The translations under genes were made by a program, and so were the position numbers. A model generated the notes under the pieces. It had not been told where the DNA came from. It made no database searches and saw nothing but the letters and a program-made list of their open reading frames with translations. Shown here one piece after another: positions 36,968-44,101 of a DNA stretch of 64,000 nt (its first letter is position 1; each line of letters starts with the position of its first letter). This stretch comes from Microcoleus sp. FACHB-1515 (GTDB taxonomy: Bacteria; Cyanobacteriota; Cyanobacteriia; Elainellales; Elainellaceae): positions 1 to 64,000 of the forward strand of contig NZ_JACJPO010000010.1 in the NCBI RefSeq assembly GCF_014696105.1, read 5' to 3'.

Positions 36968-36995
36968 ACAAAAAAGCCCCTGCCAGGGCAGGAGC
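36968..36995 (-). terminator. Terminator of the small minus-strand gene at 37007
   Basis: On the minus strand, GCTCCTGCC and GGCAGGGGC pair (one mismatch) around a two-base loop and are followed by TTTTTT. It lies 11 bases past the stop codon, back to back with the infB terminator. Confidence 0.8.
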
Positions 36996-37006
36996 TTAAG
37001 ATTCAT

Positions 37007-37246
37007 TTAGTAGCAGTAGTTGCGAGTTTCGATCCAGCTTCGCATTTCAGCTTCGGTTCCGAAGAACGATCGCTTGCTAATCGGGTCGTAAGCGTGCCAC
37101 AGAAGCTTACCGTTGCGATCGCGCTCTTGCCAAACTTGCAGTTCTGTCCGGGTAGTCAAACCCTCTACGACTTGCTGCCAAATGGATTTCAGCCACGAGG
37201 CGGATTTGGCTCGTGTCGTGTTCGATTTCAGCGTTGATGTCGTCAT
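37007..37246 (-). CDS. Small conserved cyanobacterial protein of unknown function
   Basis: A 79-residue protein. Its C-terminal half, VWQERDRNGKLLWHAYDP and EAEMRSWIETR, resembles a group of short cyanobacterial proteins with the pattern W-x-x-x-D-x-x-G-x-x-x-W-x-x-Y-D-P. These have no known function. The N-terminus is basic and rich in serine and threonine, without a signal peptide. A strong terminator follows it. It is divergent from the Lrp-like regulator and shares an upstream region with a perfect palindrome, so it may be that regulator's target. Confidence 0.78.
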   Translation of the reverse strand: MTTSTLKSNTTRAKSASWLKSIWQQVVEGLTTRTELQVWQERDRNGKLLWHAYDPISKRSFFGTEAEMRSWIETRNYCY

Positions 37247-37305
37247 AATACTCCTCTGATGCTGGCGTCCTCGCGCCGACGCCTTTAGGCTTTACTTAAC
37301 TTATA

Positions 37306-37320
37306 CTTCTATATTAGAAG
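37306..37320. promoter_or_regulatory. Perfect 15-bp palindrome, candidate Lrp-type operator
   Basis: CTTCTA-TAT-TAGAAG lies between the divergent small gene and the Lrp-like gene. Length and A/T centre fit operators of the Lrp/AsnC family, and these regulators commonly control themselves and a divergent neighbour. A weaker GCTAA/TTAGC pair sits at 37341-37360. Confidence 0.4.
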
Positions 37321-37396
37321 CCAAATGCGGGCTTGAGAATGCTAAACTCAAGGTGTTAGCTCTATTTAACCTATTCTTTTAAGGAGTTTTGAGCGA

Positions 37397-37858
37397 ATGG
37401 CCTTAGAAACAGAAAATGCTTTAGACACAACAAACTGGCAGATTTTGCGGGCTTTGCAGGAAGACGCTCGCCTGTCTTACAGCGAATTGGGTCGGCGCGT
37501 CGGGCTATCTTCGCCTGCGGTGGTCGATCGCATTCGCCGCATGGAAGACGCTGGAATTATTACGGCGTATCGCGCTCAGGTTAACCTGGAAAAGCTTGGC
37601 CTGCCGATTATCGCTTTCATGCGTATCGTTTCGGCTCCGGGTCAGTGCATTGAAAGCGGCCAGATCTACGGCAGATTTCCGCAAGTGCTAGAGTGTCATC
37701 GCGTTACGGGCAGTGATGATTACATTATGAAGGTGGCAGTTGCCTCGGTTGGCGATCTTGAACGCCTGATCGATCGCCTGCCGCACCATCAAATCACGAC
37801 AATGCTTGTTCTGTCTTCACTGGTGACTGAACGGATTATCGATCGCCCCCCCGCTTAG
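37397..37858 (+). CDS. Lrp/AsnC-family transcriptional regulator
   Basis: A 153-residue regulator. Residues 10-60 form the winged helix-turn-helix (WQILRALQEDARLSYSELGRRVGLSSPAVVDRIRRMEDAGII), and residues 65-150 form the RAM ligand-sensing and oligomerisation domain (VTGSDDYIMKVAVASVGDLERLIDRL). Such proteins respond to amino acids and related small molecules. AAGGAG precedes the ATG by about ten bases. Its end overlaps the convergent panE-like gene by 23 bases. Likely targets include itself and the divergent small gene, given the palindrome at 37306. Confidence 0.92.
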   Translation: MALETENALDTTNWQILRALQEDARLSYSELGRRVGLSSPAVVDRIRRMEDAGIITAYRAQVNLEKLGLPIIAFMRIVSAPGQCIESGQIYGRFPQVLECHRVTGSDDYIMKVAVASVGDLERLIDRLPHHQITTMLVLSSLVTERIIDRPPA

Positions 37859-38786
37859 ATCGCTGTCTGCGATCGAGAAAGTCAAGCTGCTGATAGAGCA
37901 TGGCCGTTTTCGGTAGCTCTGCACCGTTCGATCGCGCCATTCGCAGCGGATTTTCAAAAATCGCTTGAATTTCTAGCGGTCGCCCGCTGTCATAATCGAG
38001 CTTCATGCTGGTTCGATAGGGCTTCATTTTCAGCGTGTGTTCGAGCATGACGTGAATGAAATCCGGATCGATCGATCGTCCACAAGCTGCCGCACCCTGC
38101 AACACTTCTCGCATTAAATCTGTCGCCAGCGATCGCGTCGAATCATCCGCCATCATTTCATCCGTTTCGGCATTTAGCACGACGGAAAGACCGTTAAAGG
38201 GAATATTCCAAACGAGTTTTTTCCAGCGAGCGGTGAGCAAATCTTCTGCAAGTTCGATCGGAATTGCGGCTCGCTCAAAATCTTGGGCAATTTGCTGCAT
38301 TCGATCGCTAATTCCTCCGGTTTGATAGTTCGATCGATACTCGCCCAGGGTAATTTTTTTGTAGTCCAAATGGTGAATGTGACCGGGCGCAATTTTGTTG
38401 GCGCACAGGAAACATAAGCCGCCCATGACGCGATGCGCTCCAACAATTTCTGCGACTGCGGGTTCGATCGACAATCCATTTTGCAGTACCAAAACCACGC
38501 CATTTTCTTTCACAACAGGCGGCAATAATTTCGGCAATAAATGATTCTGCGTCGTCTTCAGAGCTACGATCACAACGTCGCACGGTGGCATCTCAGCAGC
38601 GTCACGGTAGGCGTAAATCTGCGACAGCGTAAAGTTTCCGTCTGGTGAATCAATTGTTAAGCCCTGCTGTCGAACAACTTCATAATCGCTGTGCAGCAAA
38701 AAATGCACTTCCGATCCGGCCTGCTGCAATCGCGCCCCATAGAAGCCGCCAAGCGCTCCTGTTCCCAGCACCGCATACTTAATCAT
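37836..38786 (-). CDS. panE: 2-dehydropantoate 2-reductase family (ketopantoate reductase)
   Basis: A 316-residue NADPH-dependent reductase of the PanE/ApbA family, which makes pantoate for coenzyme A. The Rossmann glycine motif is VLGTGALGGFYGARL at the N-terminus. Other conserved parts are VIVALKTTQNH, VLVLQNGLSIE, the catalytic lysine region ARWKKLVWNIPFNGLS, and the C-terminal KPYRTSMKLDYDSGRPLEI. Family members also reduce related 2-oxo acids, so the exact substrate is not certain. It overlaps the upstream GNAT gene by four bases (ATGA) and the convergent regulator by 23. Confidence 0.88.
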   Translation of the reverse strand: MIKYAVLGTGALGGFYGARLQQAGSEVHFLLHSDYEVVRQQGLTIDSPDGNFTLSQIYAYRDAAEMPPCDVVIVALKTTQNHLLPKLLPPVVKENGVVLVLQNGLSIEPAVAEIVGAHRVMGGLCFLCANKIAPGHIHHLDYKKITLGEYRSNYQTGGISDRMQQIAQDFERAAIPIELAEDLLTARWKKLVWNIPFNGLSVVLNAETDEMMADDSTRSLATDLMREVLQGAAACGRSIDPDFIHVMLEHTLKMKPYRTSMKLDYDSGRPLEIQAIFENPLRMARSNGAELPKTAMLYQQLDFLDRRQRSKRGGDR

Positions 38787-39226
38787 TGGCTCAAATCTAA
38801 ATCGTATTGCCAGAAAGCATTGTCCTTCAGATATCCAGCTTTTTGATAGAGGGTTTGAGCGGCCACATTATCCACAGCAGTACGCAGACTAATTCGTTTT
38901 GCTTGTGTTTCAATTCCCCATGCTTTTGCGCGTTCTAGAAGTGCCATTCCAATCCCTTGATTTCTCGCTTCAGGCAGCACAAATAGATCGTTGAGAATCC
39001 AAATTCTTTGCAGTGAAACCGAGGAGAATGACGGGTAAAGCTGAGTAAATCCTAAGGCGGTTTCGGCCATTGCCACAAACATCACCGATTCGCTTTGCGT
39101 GAGGCGATCGCGCAAGAAATCCTTTGCTCGATTCAAATCAGAAGGTTGGCCGTAAAACTGTCGGTAGCGATCAAACAGCGGTGCAACTTGTTCAACCAGC
39201 GAAACATCAGCATGAATTATTTGCAT
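38783..39226 (-). CDS. GNAT-family N-acetyltransferase
   Basis: A 147-residue acetyltransferase. The acetyl-CoA pyrophosphate loop is PEARNQGIGMALLERAKAW, preceded by the strand ILNDLFVL and followed by RISLRTAVDNVAAQTLYQKAGY, the usual GNAT C-terminal part. The substrate is unknown. I chose the ATG at 39226 (MQIIHADVS), which fits GNAT N-termini; the in-frame ATG at 39262 lies inside the large hairpin that ends the cpc operon. It is coupled to panE by an ATGA overlap. Confidence 0.87.
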   Translation of the reverse strand: MQIIHADVSLVEQVAPLFDRYRQFYGQPSDLNRAKDFLRDRLTQSESVMFVAMAETALGFTQLYPSFSSVSLQRIWILNDLFVLPEARNQGIGMALLERAKAWGIETQAKRISLRTAVDNVAAQTLYQKAGYLKDNAFWQYDLDLSQ

Positions 39227-39229
39227 ATC

Positions 39230-39303
39230 GATAAAAATGACTGGGTTCTGCCGCTGCCTCATTCAATTCCAAGGAATTTAAAAAAGCAGCAGCAAAACCC
39301 AGT
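39230..39303 (-). terminator. Large hairpin terminator at the end of the cpc operon
   Basis: Arms at 39240-39257 and 39286-39303 pair in 16 of 18 positions (ACTGGGTTcTGCcGCTGC and its partner), with a nested AATTCC/GGAATT stem inside. On the minus strand the hairpin is followed by CATTTTTATC. It lies 23 bases past the last cpcG stop and directly before the GNAT start. Confidence 0.7.
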
Positions 39304-39325
39304 TTAGTCGCGGTTTAGATTTGTA

Positions 39326-40087
39326 TTAGCGCTTGCCGCGATAGGGAACTTTGCTCAAAAAGTCGAGATCGGACGCTCTCGTTCCTTGCGCGTAGTTGAC
39401 CTTGGGCGCGATCGAAGCCGCCATATCGCGATACTTTTGGGGATCGCCTTCGCGCAGTTGCCGCTCTTGGTATTTGCGCGAGTAGAACTTCTCCAATGCA
39501 AAGCGCCAGTCGGTTTGCGTCGTGCCCACCTTGTCGCGGAAGTCTTCGCCATAGCGCGGCGTCACCAAATTGAAAGGCCGACCTTCCATCCGCTTGCGCT
39601 GATAGGGCACGGTGAAGTCACCGAAGGCACTGGTGTACTCTTCGCTGTCAAGCAGGGCATCCACAAAGCCAAAGAAGCCCAGCGTGGCGATTTTGATCGA
39701 CCAGGCGATTCGTTCGTCTTGGTTGTAGGAAGCCCGACCGAGGAAGCGCTTCAGGCAAACGTCCACGAGGCGATAGTTGTCGTTGACGGCAACAACGGTT
39801 TCGTAGAAGCGATCGGATTTTGCCAAGCCGCGAATGAAGTCTCGCACGGTGATCGATCGATTCTTCAGTTGCGACTCCAGCGTGGCGTTGCGGTTAAACT
39901 TCAGCGTTTCATGTTCGCTGAACACTTGCCGATACGATGCCCAAATCAGTCGCTGAGCTTGATCGGGACCCGCCATGTCTTCCATGCGGTAGATGTAAGG
40001 CGAATCTTCGTCTTCGTCCGCCTTGCCAAAGCTGGCGACGCGCTGGTTTTGCGTAGTGGGTTTATATTCGAGCAATGGCAATGCCAT
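39326..40087 (-). CDS. cpcG: Phycobilisome rod-core linker CpcG (third copy in the operon)
   Basis: A 253-residue linker that joins phycocyanin rods to the allophycocyanin core. The PBS linker domain covers about residues 20-190, with [40 protein letters not shown], the [20 protein letters not shown] block and [20 protein letters not shown]. The N-terminus [17 protein letters not shown] is typical of CpcG. The C-terminal extension has no hydrophobic anchor, so it is not the membrane-bound CpcL type. GGGAGA precedes the ATG. It is the last gene of the cpc operon, before the large terminator hairpin. Confidence 0.93.
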   Translation of the reverse strand: MALPLLEYKPTTQNQRVASFGKADEDEDSPYIYRMEDMAGPDQAQRLIWASYRQVFSEHETLKFNRNATLESQLKNRSITVRDFIRGLAKSDRFYETVVAVNDNYRLVDVCLKRFLGRASYNQDERIAWSIKIATLGFFGFVDALLDSEEYTSAFGDFTVPYQRKRMEGRPFNLVTPRYGEDFRDKVGTTQTDWRFALEKFYSRKYQERQLREGDPQKYRDMAASIAPKVNYAQGTRASDLDFLSKVPYRGKR

Positions 40088-40168
40088 GAAATGTCTCCCT
40101 TGGTTTTGCGTTGGTCAAAAGGGTTGAAAGGCTCACACTGAGCTTATTATCTCGCGTTGAGCGATCGT

Positions 40169-40912
40169 TTAGCGCACCGGAAAGCTCGCAGACGAATCGA
40201 TCGAAGCGCGAGCATCTTTCGGCTTGTCCGATTTGGTCATGTCGGGAATCGAAATGTTCGCCGTTGAAACCTGCGTGTACTGCATCGGACGAGTTTGAAT
40301 CGATCGCGCCAGTTCGCGGAAGTTGTTGATGTCGCCCCACTTATAGCGCGACTCTTCCTGGCGATCGCGCCAATAGTCCGAATAGCGCGGCGTGACCAGA
40401 TTCGTCGGACGGTCTTTGTAGCGCCGACGCTGATAGGGCACGGTCGTATCGCCAAAGCTGGTCTGATACTCTTCGCTGTCGATCAGTTCGTCTACGAATC
40501 CGGGTAGTCCTTTCGTGGCAATTTCGATCGACCAGGCGATCTTTTCGGCTTCGCTATAGGGAGCGCGACCGAGCAATCGCTTCAGGCAGAGTTCCACAAC
40601 GCGATAGTTGGAGTTCGTATCGACGACCAGACGGCGAAACGTCTCGGATTTTGCGAGTCCGCGAATAAAGTCGCGCACGGTAATCGCTCGATTTTTGAGT
40701 TGCGATTCCAGGTTTTGCTGACGGTTGTACTGCAAAATCAAATGCTCGCTGAACACTTGGCGATAGGCAGCGTTGATCAGTTCCAGGATGTCGCTTTGGT
40801 CGGCGCAGTCTTCGAGGCGATAGATGTATGGCGTATCTTCGTCGGCAACTTCGTAGCCCGGAACCCGCTGGTTCTGGGACGAGGGGCGGTAGTCGAGGAG
40901 AGGAATAGACAT
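40169..40912 (-). CDS. cpcG: Phycobilisome rod-core linker CpcG (second copy)
   Basis: A 247-residue rod-core linker starting MSIPLLDYRPSSQNQRVPGYEV. The linker domain contains [40 protein letters not shown] and DSEEYQTSFGDTTVPYQRRR. The C-terminus differs from the other copies (TANISIPDMTKSDKPKDARAS), and that part may choose the core docking site. The start at 40912 follows from alignment with the other copies; an in-frame start at 41005 would translate through the repeat element. The segment before the ATG has no obvious ribosome binding site. Confidence 0.92.
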   Translation of the reverse strand: MSIPLLDYRPSSQNQRVPGYEVADEDTPYIYRLEDCADQSDILELINAAYRQVFSEHLILQYNRQQNLESQLKNRAITVRDFIRGLAKSETFRRLVVDTNSNYRVVELCLKRLLGRAPYSEAEKIAWSIEIATKGLPGFVDELIDSEEYQTSFGDTTVPYQRRRYKDRPTNLVTPRYSDYWRDRQEESRYKWGDINNFRELARSIQTRPMQYTQVSTANISIPDMTKSDKPKDARASIDSSASFPVR

Positions 40913-40941
40913 GGTTTTTGGGTGCGAATGACTTGGGGAAA

Positions 40942-41023
40942 GCCCCCTAAATCCCCCACTCGTGGGGGACTTCCGAACCGTTGGCTGTTGGCTTTGTTCC
41001 CCCATGAATGGGGGCTAGGGGGC
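40942..41023. repeat. Cloverleaf-like interspersed repeat between two cpcG genes
   Basis: Outer arms GCCCCCTA (40942-40949) and TAGGGGGC (41016-41023) enclose two further hairpins: TCCCCCAC/GTGGGGGA (40952-40969) and CCCCCAT/ATGGGGG (40999-41014). The 82-base element resembles the C/G-run repeats scattered between cyanobacterial genes. In the cpc transcript it would fold strongly on either strand. Confidence 0.75.
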
Positions 41024-41054
41024 GGCTCGGCAGTTTCAGCTAGGAGCGATCGCC

Positions 41055-41864
41055 TTAAATTTTGGACGTGCCAGGAATGTAGCGGTAGGGAAGCTTGACT
41101 TCGGTGGGCTTCACAGTCGAAACAACAGGCTGTTTGCGCGTCGAGTCGGGGATTTTGACGGCTCCCGATGTGGCGCGGGCGACGTGGCGTTGGGTGTCAA
41201 GCTGCGGCGTGATCAGGCTTTGCGCCATGTTGAGGAACGTGGACGGAATTGCCTGACGGACGGGGAGCTTGTTGCTGTTGCTGCGGTATTGCACCTGATA
41301 GGAGGAACCGCTGAGTTCGCCTTGGCGGTTGCGCCAGTAGTCGCTGTAGCTCGGCGTGACGAGGTTGAACGGGCGGCCTTCCATGCGGCGGCGCTGGTAG
41401 GGGACGATCGTATCTCCGAAGTTTTGGCGATATTCGTCGCTGTCTACGATCGCATCGATGAATCCCGGCAAGCCTTTGGTGGCAATCACGATCGACCAGG
41501 CGATCTGCTCTTGCTGGTTGTAGGAAGACCGACCGAGGAAGCGCTTGATCGTGATGTCTACGAGGCGATAGTTGGAGTTCTTTTCGGCAATCAGTTCGCG
41601 ATAAACGGCGGACTTACCGAGGCCGCGAATGAACTCGCGGACGGAAATCGCGCCGTTTCGCAACTGCGATTCCAGGAACGGCTGACGGTAACTTTCCAGA
41701 ATCAGGTGTTCGCTGAAAATCTGCCGATAGCCCGCCCAGATCACTTCGTTGATGTCGGTGTCGGTCGATCGATAGGCTCTCGGATCGTCTTCGTCCAGCA
41801 CGTCATAGCCGTCAACGCGCTGGTTTTGCGTTTTGGGAGTGTATTCCAACAAGGGAATTGCCAT
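41055..41864 (-). CDS. cpcG: Phycobilisome rod-core linker CpcG (first copy)
   Basis: A 269-residue rod-core linker. It begins MAIPLLEYTPKTQNQRVDGYDV and carries the linker domain with YRQIFSEHLILESYRQPFLESQLRNGAISVREFIRGLGKS, FLGRSSYNQQEQIAWSIVIA and DSDEYRQNFGDTIVPYQRRR. Its C-terminal extension is the longest of the three and ends in a basic SxxKLPYRYIPGTSKI-like stretch. AGGA precedes the ATG. It starts 14 bases after cpcF. Having several CpcG types lets one core bind rods at different positions, as known in Anabaena. Confidence 0.93.
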   Translation of the reverse strand: MAIPLLEYTPKTQNQRVDGYDVLDEDDPRAYRSTDTDINEVIWAGYRQIFSEHLILESYRQPFLESQLRNGAISVREFIRGLGKSAVYRELIAEKNSNYRLVDITIKRFLGRSSYNQQEQIAWSIVIATKGLPGFIDAIVDSDEYRQNFGDTIVPYQRRRMEGRPFNLVTPSYSDYWRNRQGELSGSSYQVQYRSNSNKLPVRQAIPSTFLNMAQSLITPQLDTQRHVARATSGAVKIPDSTRKQPVVSTVKPTEVKLPYRYIPGTSKI

Positions 41865-41878
41865 CGTTCTTATCCTGT

Positions 41879-42505
41879 TTAGCTAGGGGAAATCATTTGA
41901 GTCGCAAGGGCAACTCGTGCTTTAACGGCAGCATCCGTATCCGCTGCGGCAATCTGAGCGAAGACGGACGCGATCGACTCGCGCAAGTCGGGCACACCTG
42001 CTAAGCCTTGCAGTCCGACAATCGCCGCATAGCGAATCGACCAGTCGGCATCTTGGGCGATCGAAGTCAGGGTTTCGATCGCTTTCGTTTGCGCGGTCGA
42101 TCGCAAGCTGGAATCAAGCAGATCCCAGTGCAACCCGCCTAATCCTTTGGCTGCCGCTCGTCGAACGGAGGGCGCAAAGTCGGTAGCAGCGGCGGCGAGG
42201 AGAACGTCCAAGGCGCGGGGATCAGCGATCGCCGCCAGTGCCCGAATTGAGTAGGCTCGTGCGCCGTAGTTGTACTCGTCCAGCAGCGTGATCAGCGGTT
42301 GGACGGACGCGCTGCCCAGTTGGATTAGACCGTCGATCGCAATTTCTGCCGCAACTGGGTTGTTATAGCCCAGCACGGCGATCAGCGTCGGAATGCCTGC
42401 TTCGTCTTGCGCCTTTGCCAAAGTCTTCACTGCCGCCAGCAGTCGGGGCGGCGTGTCGGCTTGTTCAACGGCGCGAATCAGATCAGCAGTATCGGTCATC
42501 GTCAC
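41879..42505 (-). CDS. cpcF: Phycocyanobilin lyase subunit CpcF
   Basis: A 208-residue HEAT-repeat protein. With CpcE it forms the lyase that attaches phycocyanobilin to Cys84 of the phycocyanin alpha subunit. Conserved CpcF pieces are VEQADTPPRLLAAVKTLAKAQDEAGIPTLIAVLGYNNP, DEYNYGARAYSIRALAAIADPRAL and DFAPSVRRAAAKGLG. Its ATG overlaps the cpcE stop by four bases, so the two subunits are translationally coupled. It is cytoplasmic. Confidence 0.94.
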   Translation of the reverse strand: MTMTDTADLIRAVEQADTPPRLLAAVKTLAKAQDEAGIPTLIAVLGYNNPVAAEIAIDGLIQLGSASVQPLITLLDEYNYGARAYSIRALAAIADPRALDVLLAAAATDFAPSVRRAAAKGLGGLHWDLLDSSLRSTAQTKAIETLTSIAQDADWSIRYAAIVGLQGLAGVPDLRESIASVFAQIAAADTDAAVKARVALATQMISPS

Positions 42506-43302
42506 AGCAGCGTGTCCATCAGGTTGAGTACGCGAATCGAGTCGGTGGAAAGCGGCTCGGCGGCGTGAGATTCGATCAGTCCTTTGAGGGCAAGCAGTTT
42601 GAAGCTGTTTTCGGCATCGCTGCAGGCGATCGCTTCGGCAGCGGGCAAATAGCCGATCGCGCCCAAATCCGCCAGCACTATTCGCTTTTGCTTCACGTCG
42701 CCTTCTGCCAAAGCCTGCACCAAGCGATCACCGTACATTTCATTTCCGGTTAGCTGATACATTGCTCTCGTCGCGGCGAACTGCACGCGGGGAATTGGAT
42801 GCTGCAAAAACGGCTCGACCAAGGAAACCGCTTCGGATGCACCAATCGCGCCTAACGCCTCCATCACCGACTCATACGGTTCGGCCAAATGCGGACGACC
42901 GGGAATCGGCATCGCGCTTGCAACGCCGCCTTCGAGCAGCTTCATCAAGGCTGGCGTGGCAGACGGGTCGCGCAGCAGTTCCAGCGATTGAGCAGCGGCT
43001 TCGCGGACGTAGAAGTCGGGACAGTCGAGCGATCGAATCAGTCCGGGAACGGCAGATCGATCGCCCAGTTTGCCCAATGCTCTGGCCGCATTCCGACGCA
43101 GCGGATAGCCGCCCAGTTCGGTGCGATCGTCCTCGTCGTCCAAAGCGGCAATCAGCGAGGCGATCGCGTCTGGACTTTGAGTGCGATTTTTGCCCAGCCA
43201 CCAAGCGGCGTAATAGCGCAAACTCAGATCCGGGGATTTGAGGTTGGCGATCGCGTCCGGTTCGGTGAGCGGCGCGGCGTACTCCTCGGACGGTTCCATC
43301 AT
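42502..43302 (-). CDS. cpcE: Phycocyanobilin lyase subunit CpcE
   Basis: A 266-residue HEAT-repeat protein, partner of CpcF in chromophore attachment to CpcA. Signatures are SPDLSLRYYAAWWLGKNRTQSPDAI, LGGYPLRRNAARALGKLGDRSAVPGLIRSLDCPDFYVREAAAQSLE and AMPIPGRPHLAEPYESVMEALGAIGA. The start codon overlaps the stop of the second cpcD by one base (TGATG); the next ATG, three bases on, is equally possible. Position after the linker genes is the usual cpc order. Confidence 0.95.
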   Translation of the reverse strand: MMEPSEEYAAPLTEPDAIANLKSPDLSLRYYAAWWLGKNRTQSPDAIASLIAALDDEDDRTELGGYPLRRNAARALGKLGDRSAVPGLIRSLDCPDFYVREAAAQSLELLRDPSATPALMKLLEGGVASAMPIPGRPHLAEPYESVMEALGAIGASEAVSLVEPFLQHPIPRVQFAATRAMYQLTGNEMYGDRLVQALAEGDVKQKRIVLADLGAIGYLPAAEAIACSDAENSFKLLALKGLIESHAAEPLSTDSIRVLNLMDTLL

Positions 43303-43550
43303 CAGCCCTTGGCGCTGTCGGCGGTCAGGGGTTCGATGTTGACGATTTTGCCGCCCATGCGTCCGATTCGCTGCATTTCCTCACTCATGCGATCGTAGGG
43401 AACCGTCAGAAACACGCTGCCGCTGCGGCGGATGTCGTAGCTGTTTTGGTCGTTGACGGAATTTTGCCGCAGACCTGTCACCTCAAAACGAAAAACACGG
43501 CTGGCATCCGAAGACAAACCACCCGTTCCCACTGTTGTTTGACCAAACAT
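43302..43550 (-). CDS. cpcD: Phycobilisome rod-capping linker CpcD, second copy
   Basis: An 82-residue CpcD-domain protein that closes the free end of phycocyanin rods. It has the domain core VFRFEVTGLRQ, RSGSVFLTVPYDRMSEEMQRIGRMGGKIVNIEPL. Length is normal for CpcD. AGGAGAG stands seven bases before the ATG. It is a tandem paralogue of the gene at 43588 with the same MFGQ start. Its stop is fused to the cpcE start (TGATG). Confidence 0.92.
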   Translation of the reverse strand: MFGQTTVGTGGLSSDASRVFRFEVTGLRQNSVNDQNSYDIRRSGSVFLTVPYDRMSEEMQRIGRMGGKIVNIEPLTADSAKG

Positions 43551-43587
43551 GAACTAACTCTCCTGTGTTTTGGTGGATCGATCGCGT

Positions 43588-43935
43588 CTAGCCTTCGCTT
43601 TTGGCCTCAGTCGTTTGCTGAGCTTCGGTGGCTTTACTCTTGCCTTTGGCTTCAAGATTTTGCTGAGCAGTGGCGGCCTGCTGCTTCGCGCCGCCGTCGC
43701 CGTCCAGGGTGAGCGGCTGGATGCTGACGATTTTGCCGCCCATTCGCAAAATCCGCTGCATTTCTTCGTTCATCCGCGAATAGGGCACGGTGACATAGAA
43801 GCTGCCGCTGCTGCGAATCGGGTAGCTAAGCTGGTCGTTTTCATAGGTCTGGCGCATTCCTTCGACTTCATAGCGGAACATGCGATTGTCCGCGCTATTC
43901 AGCCGGCTGCTGCCCAGCGAAGCTTGACCAAACAT
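43588..43935 (-). CDS. cpcD: Rod-capping linker CpcD with extended C-terminus, first copy
   Basis: A 115-residue CpcD protein. Residues 1-78 form the CpcD domain (MFRYEVEGMRQ, RSSGSFYVTVPYSRMNEEMQRILRMGGKIVSIQPL). Residues 80-115 are an added A/Q/K/E-rich tail (AATAQQNLEAKGKSKATEAQ) not found in standard CpcD of about 80 residues. The tail is low-complexity and probably disordered or helical. The ATG at 43935 with AGGAG six bases upstream is chosen; an in-frame start at 44025 would read into the hairpin element. It lies between cpcC and the second cpcD. Confidence 0.9.
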   Translation of the reverse strand: MFGQASLGSSRLNSADNRMFRYEVEGMRQTYENDQLSYPIRSSGSFYVTVPYSRMNEEMQRILRMGGKIVSIQPLTLDGDGGAKQQAATAQQNLEAKGKSKATEAQQTTEAKSEG

Positions 43936-44030
43936 ATTTGGCTCCTGAGAATCAAAATTTTTGAAAAATTTGGGGCAAATTTTGAAAATGATTTTCGATC
44001 GCAATTGGCGATCGCCCCCCTGCAATGTAC

Positions 44031-44096
44031 GGGCGAAGCATTCGGGAAATCATTCTTCGGTAACCAGACCAAAATAGTTTCCCGAATGCTTCGCCC
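44031..44096. repeat. Long hairpin repeat between cpcC and cpcD
   Basis: Two perfect 19-base arms, 44031-44049 (starting GGGCGAAGCATTCGGG) and 44078-44096, surround a 28-base loop. The motif GGGCGAAGCATTCGGG is a recurrent interspersed sequence in cyanobacterial genomes, as far as I recall. It begins six bases after the cpcC stop, so it could end or protect the cpcBAC transcript. Confidence 0.75.
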
Positions 44097-44101
44097 CTGC
44101 G

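Noticed and set aside
40913-41005. A longer start for the second cpcG at 41005
   Set aside because: It would translate the C/G-run repeat element, and the other CpcG copies begin at the MxIPLLxY motif.
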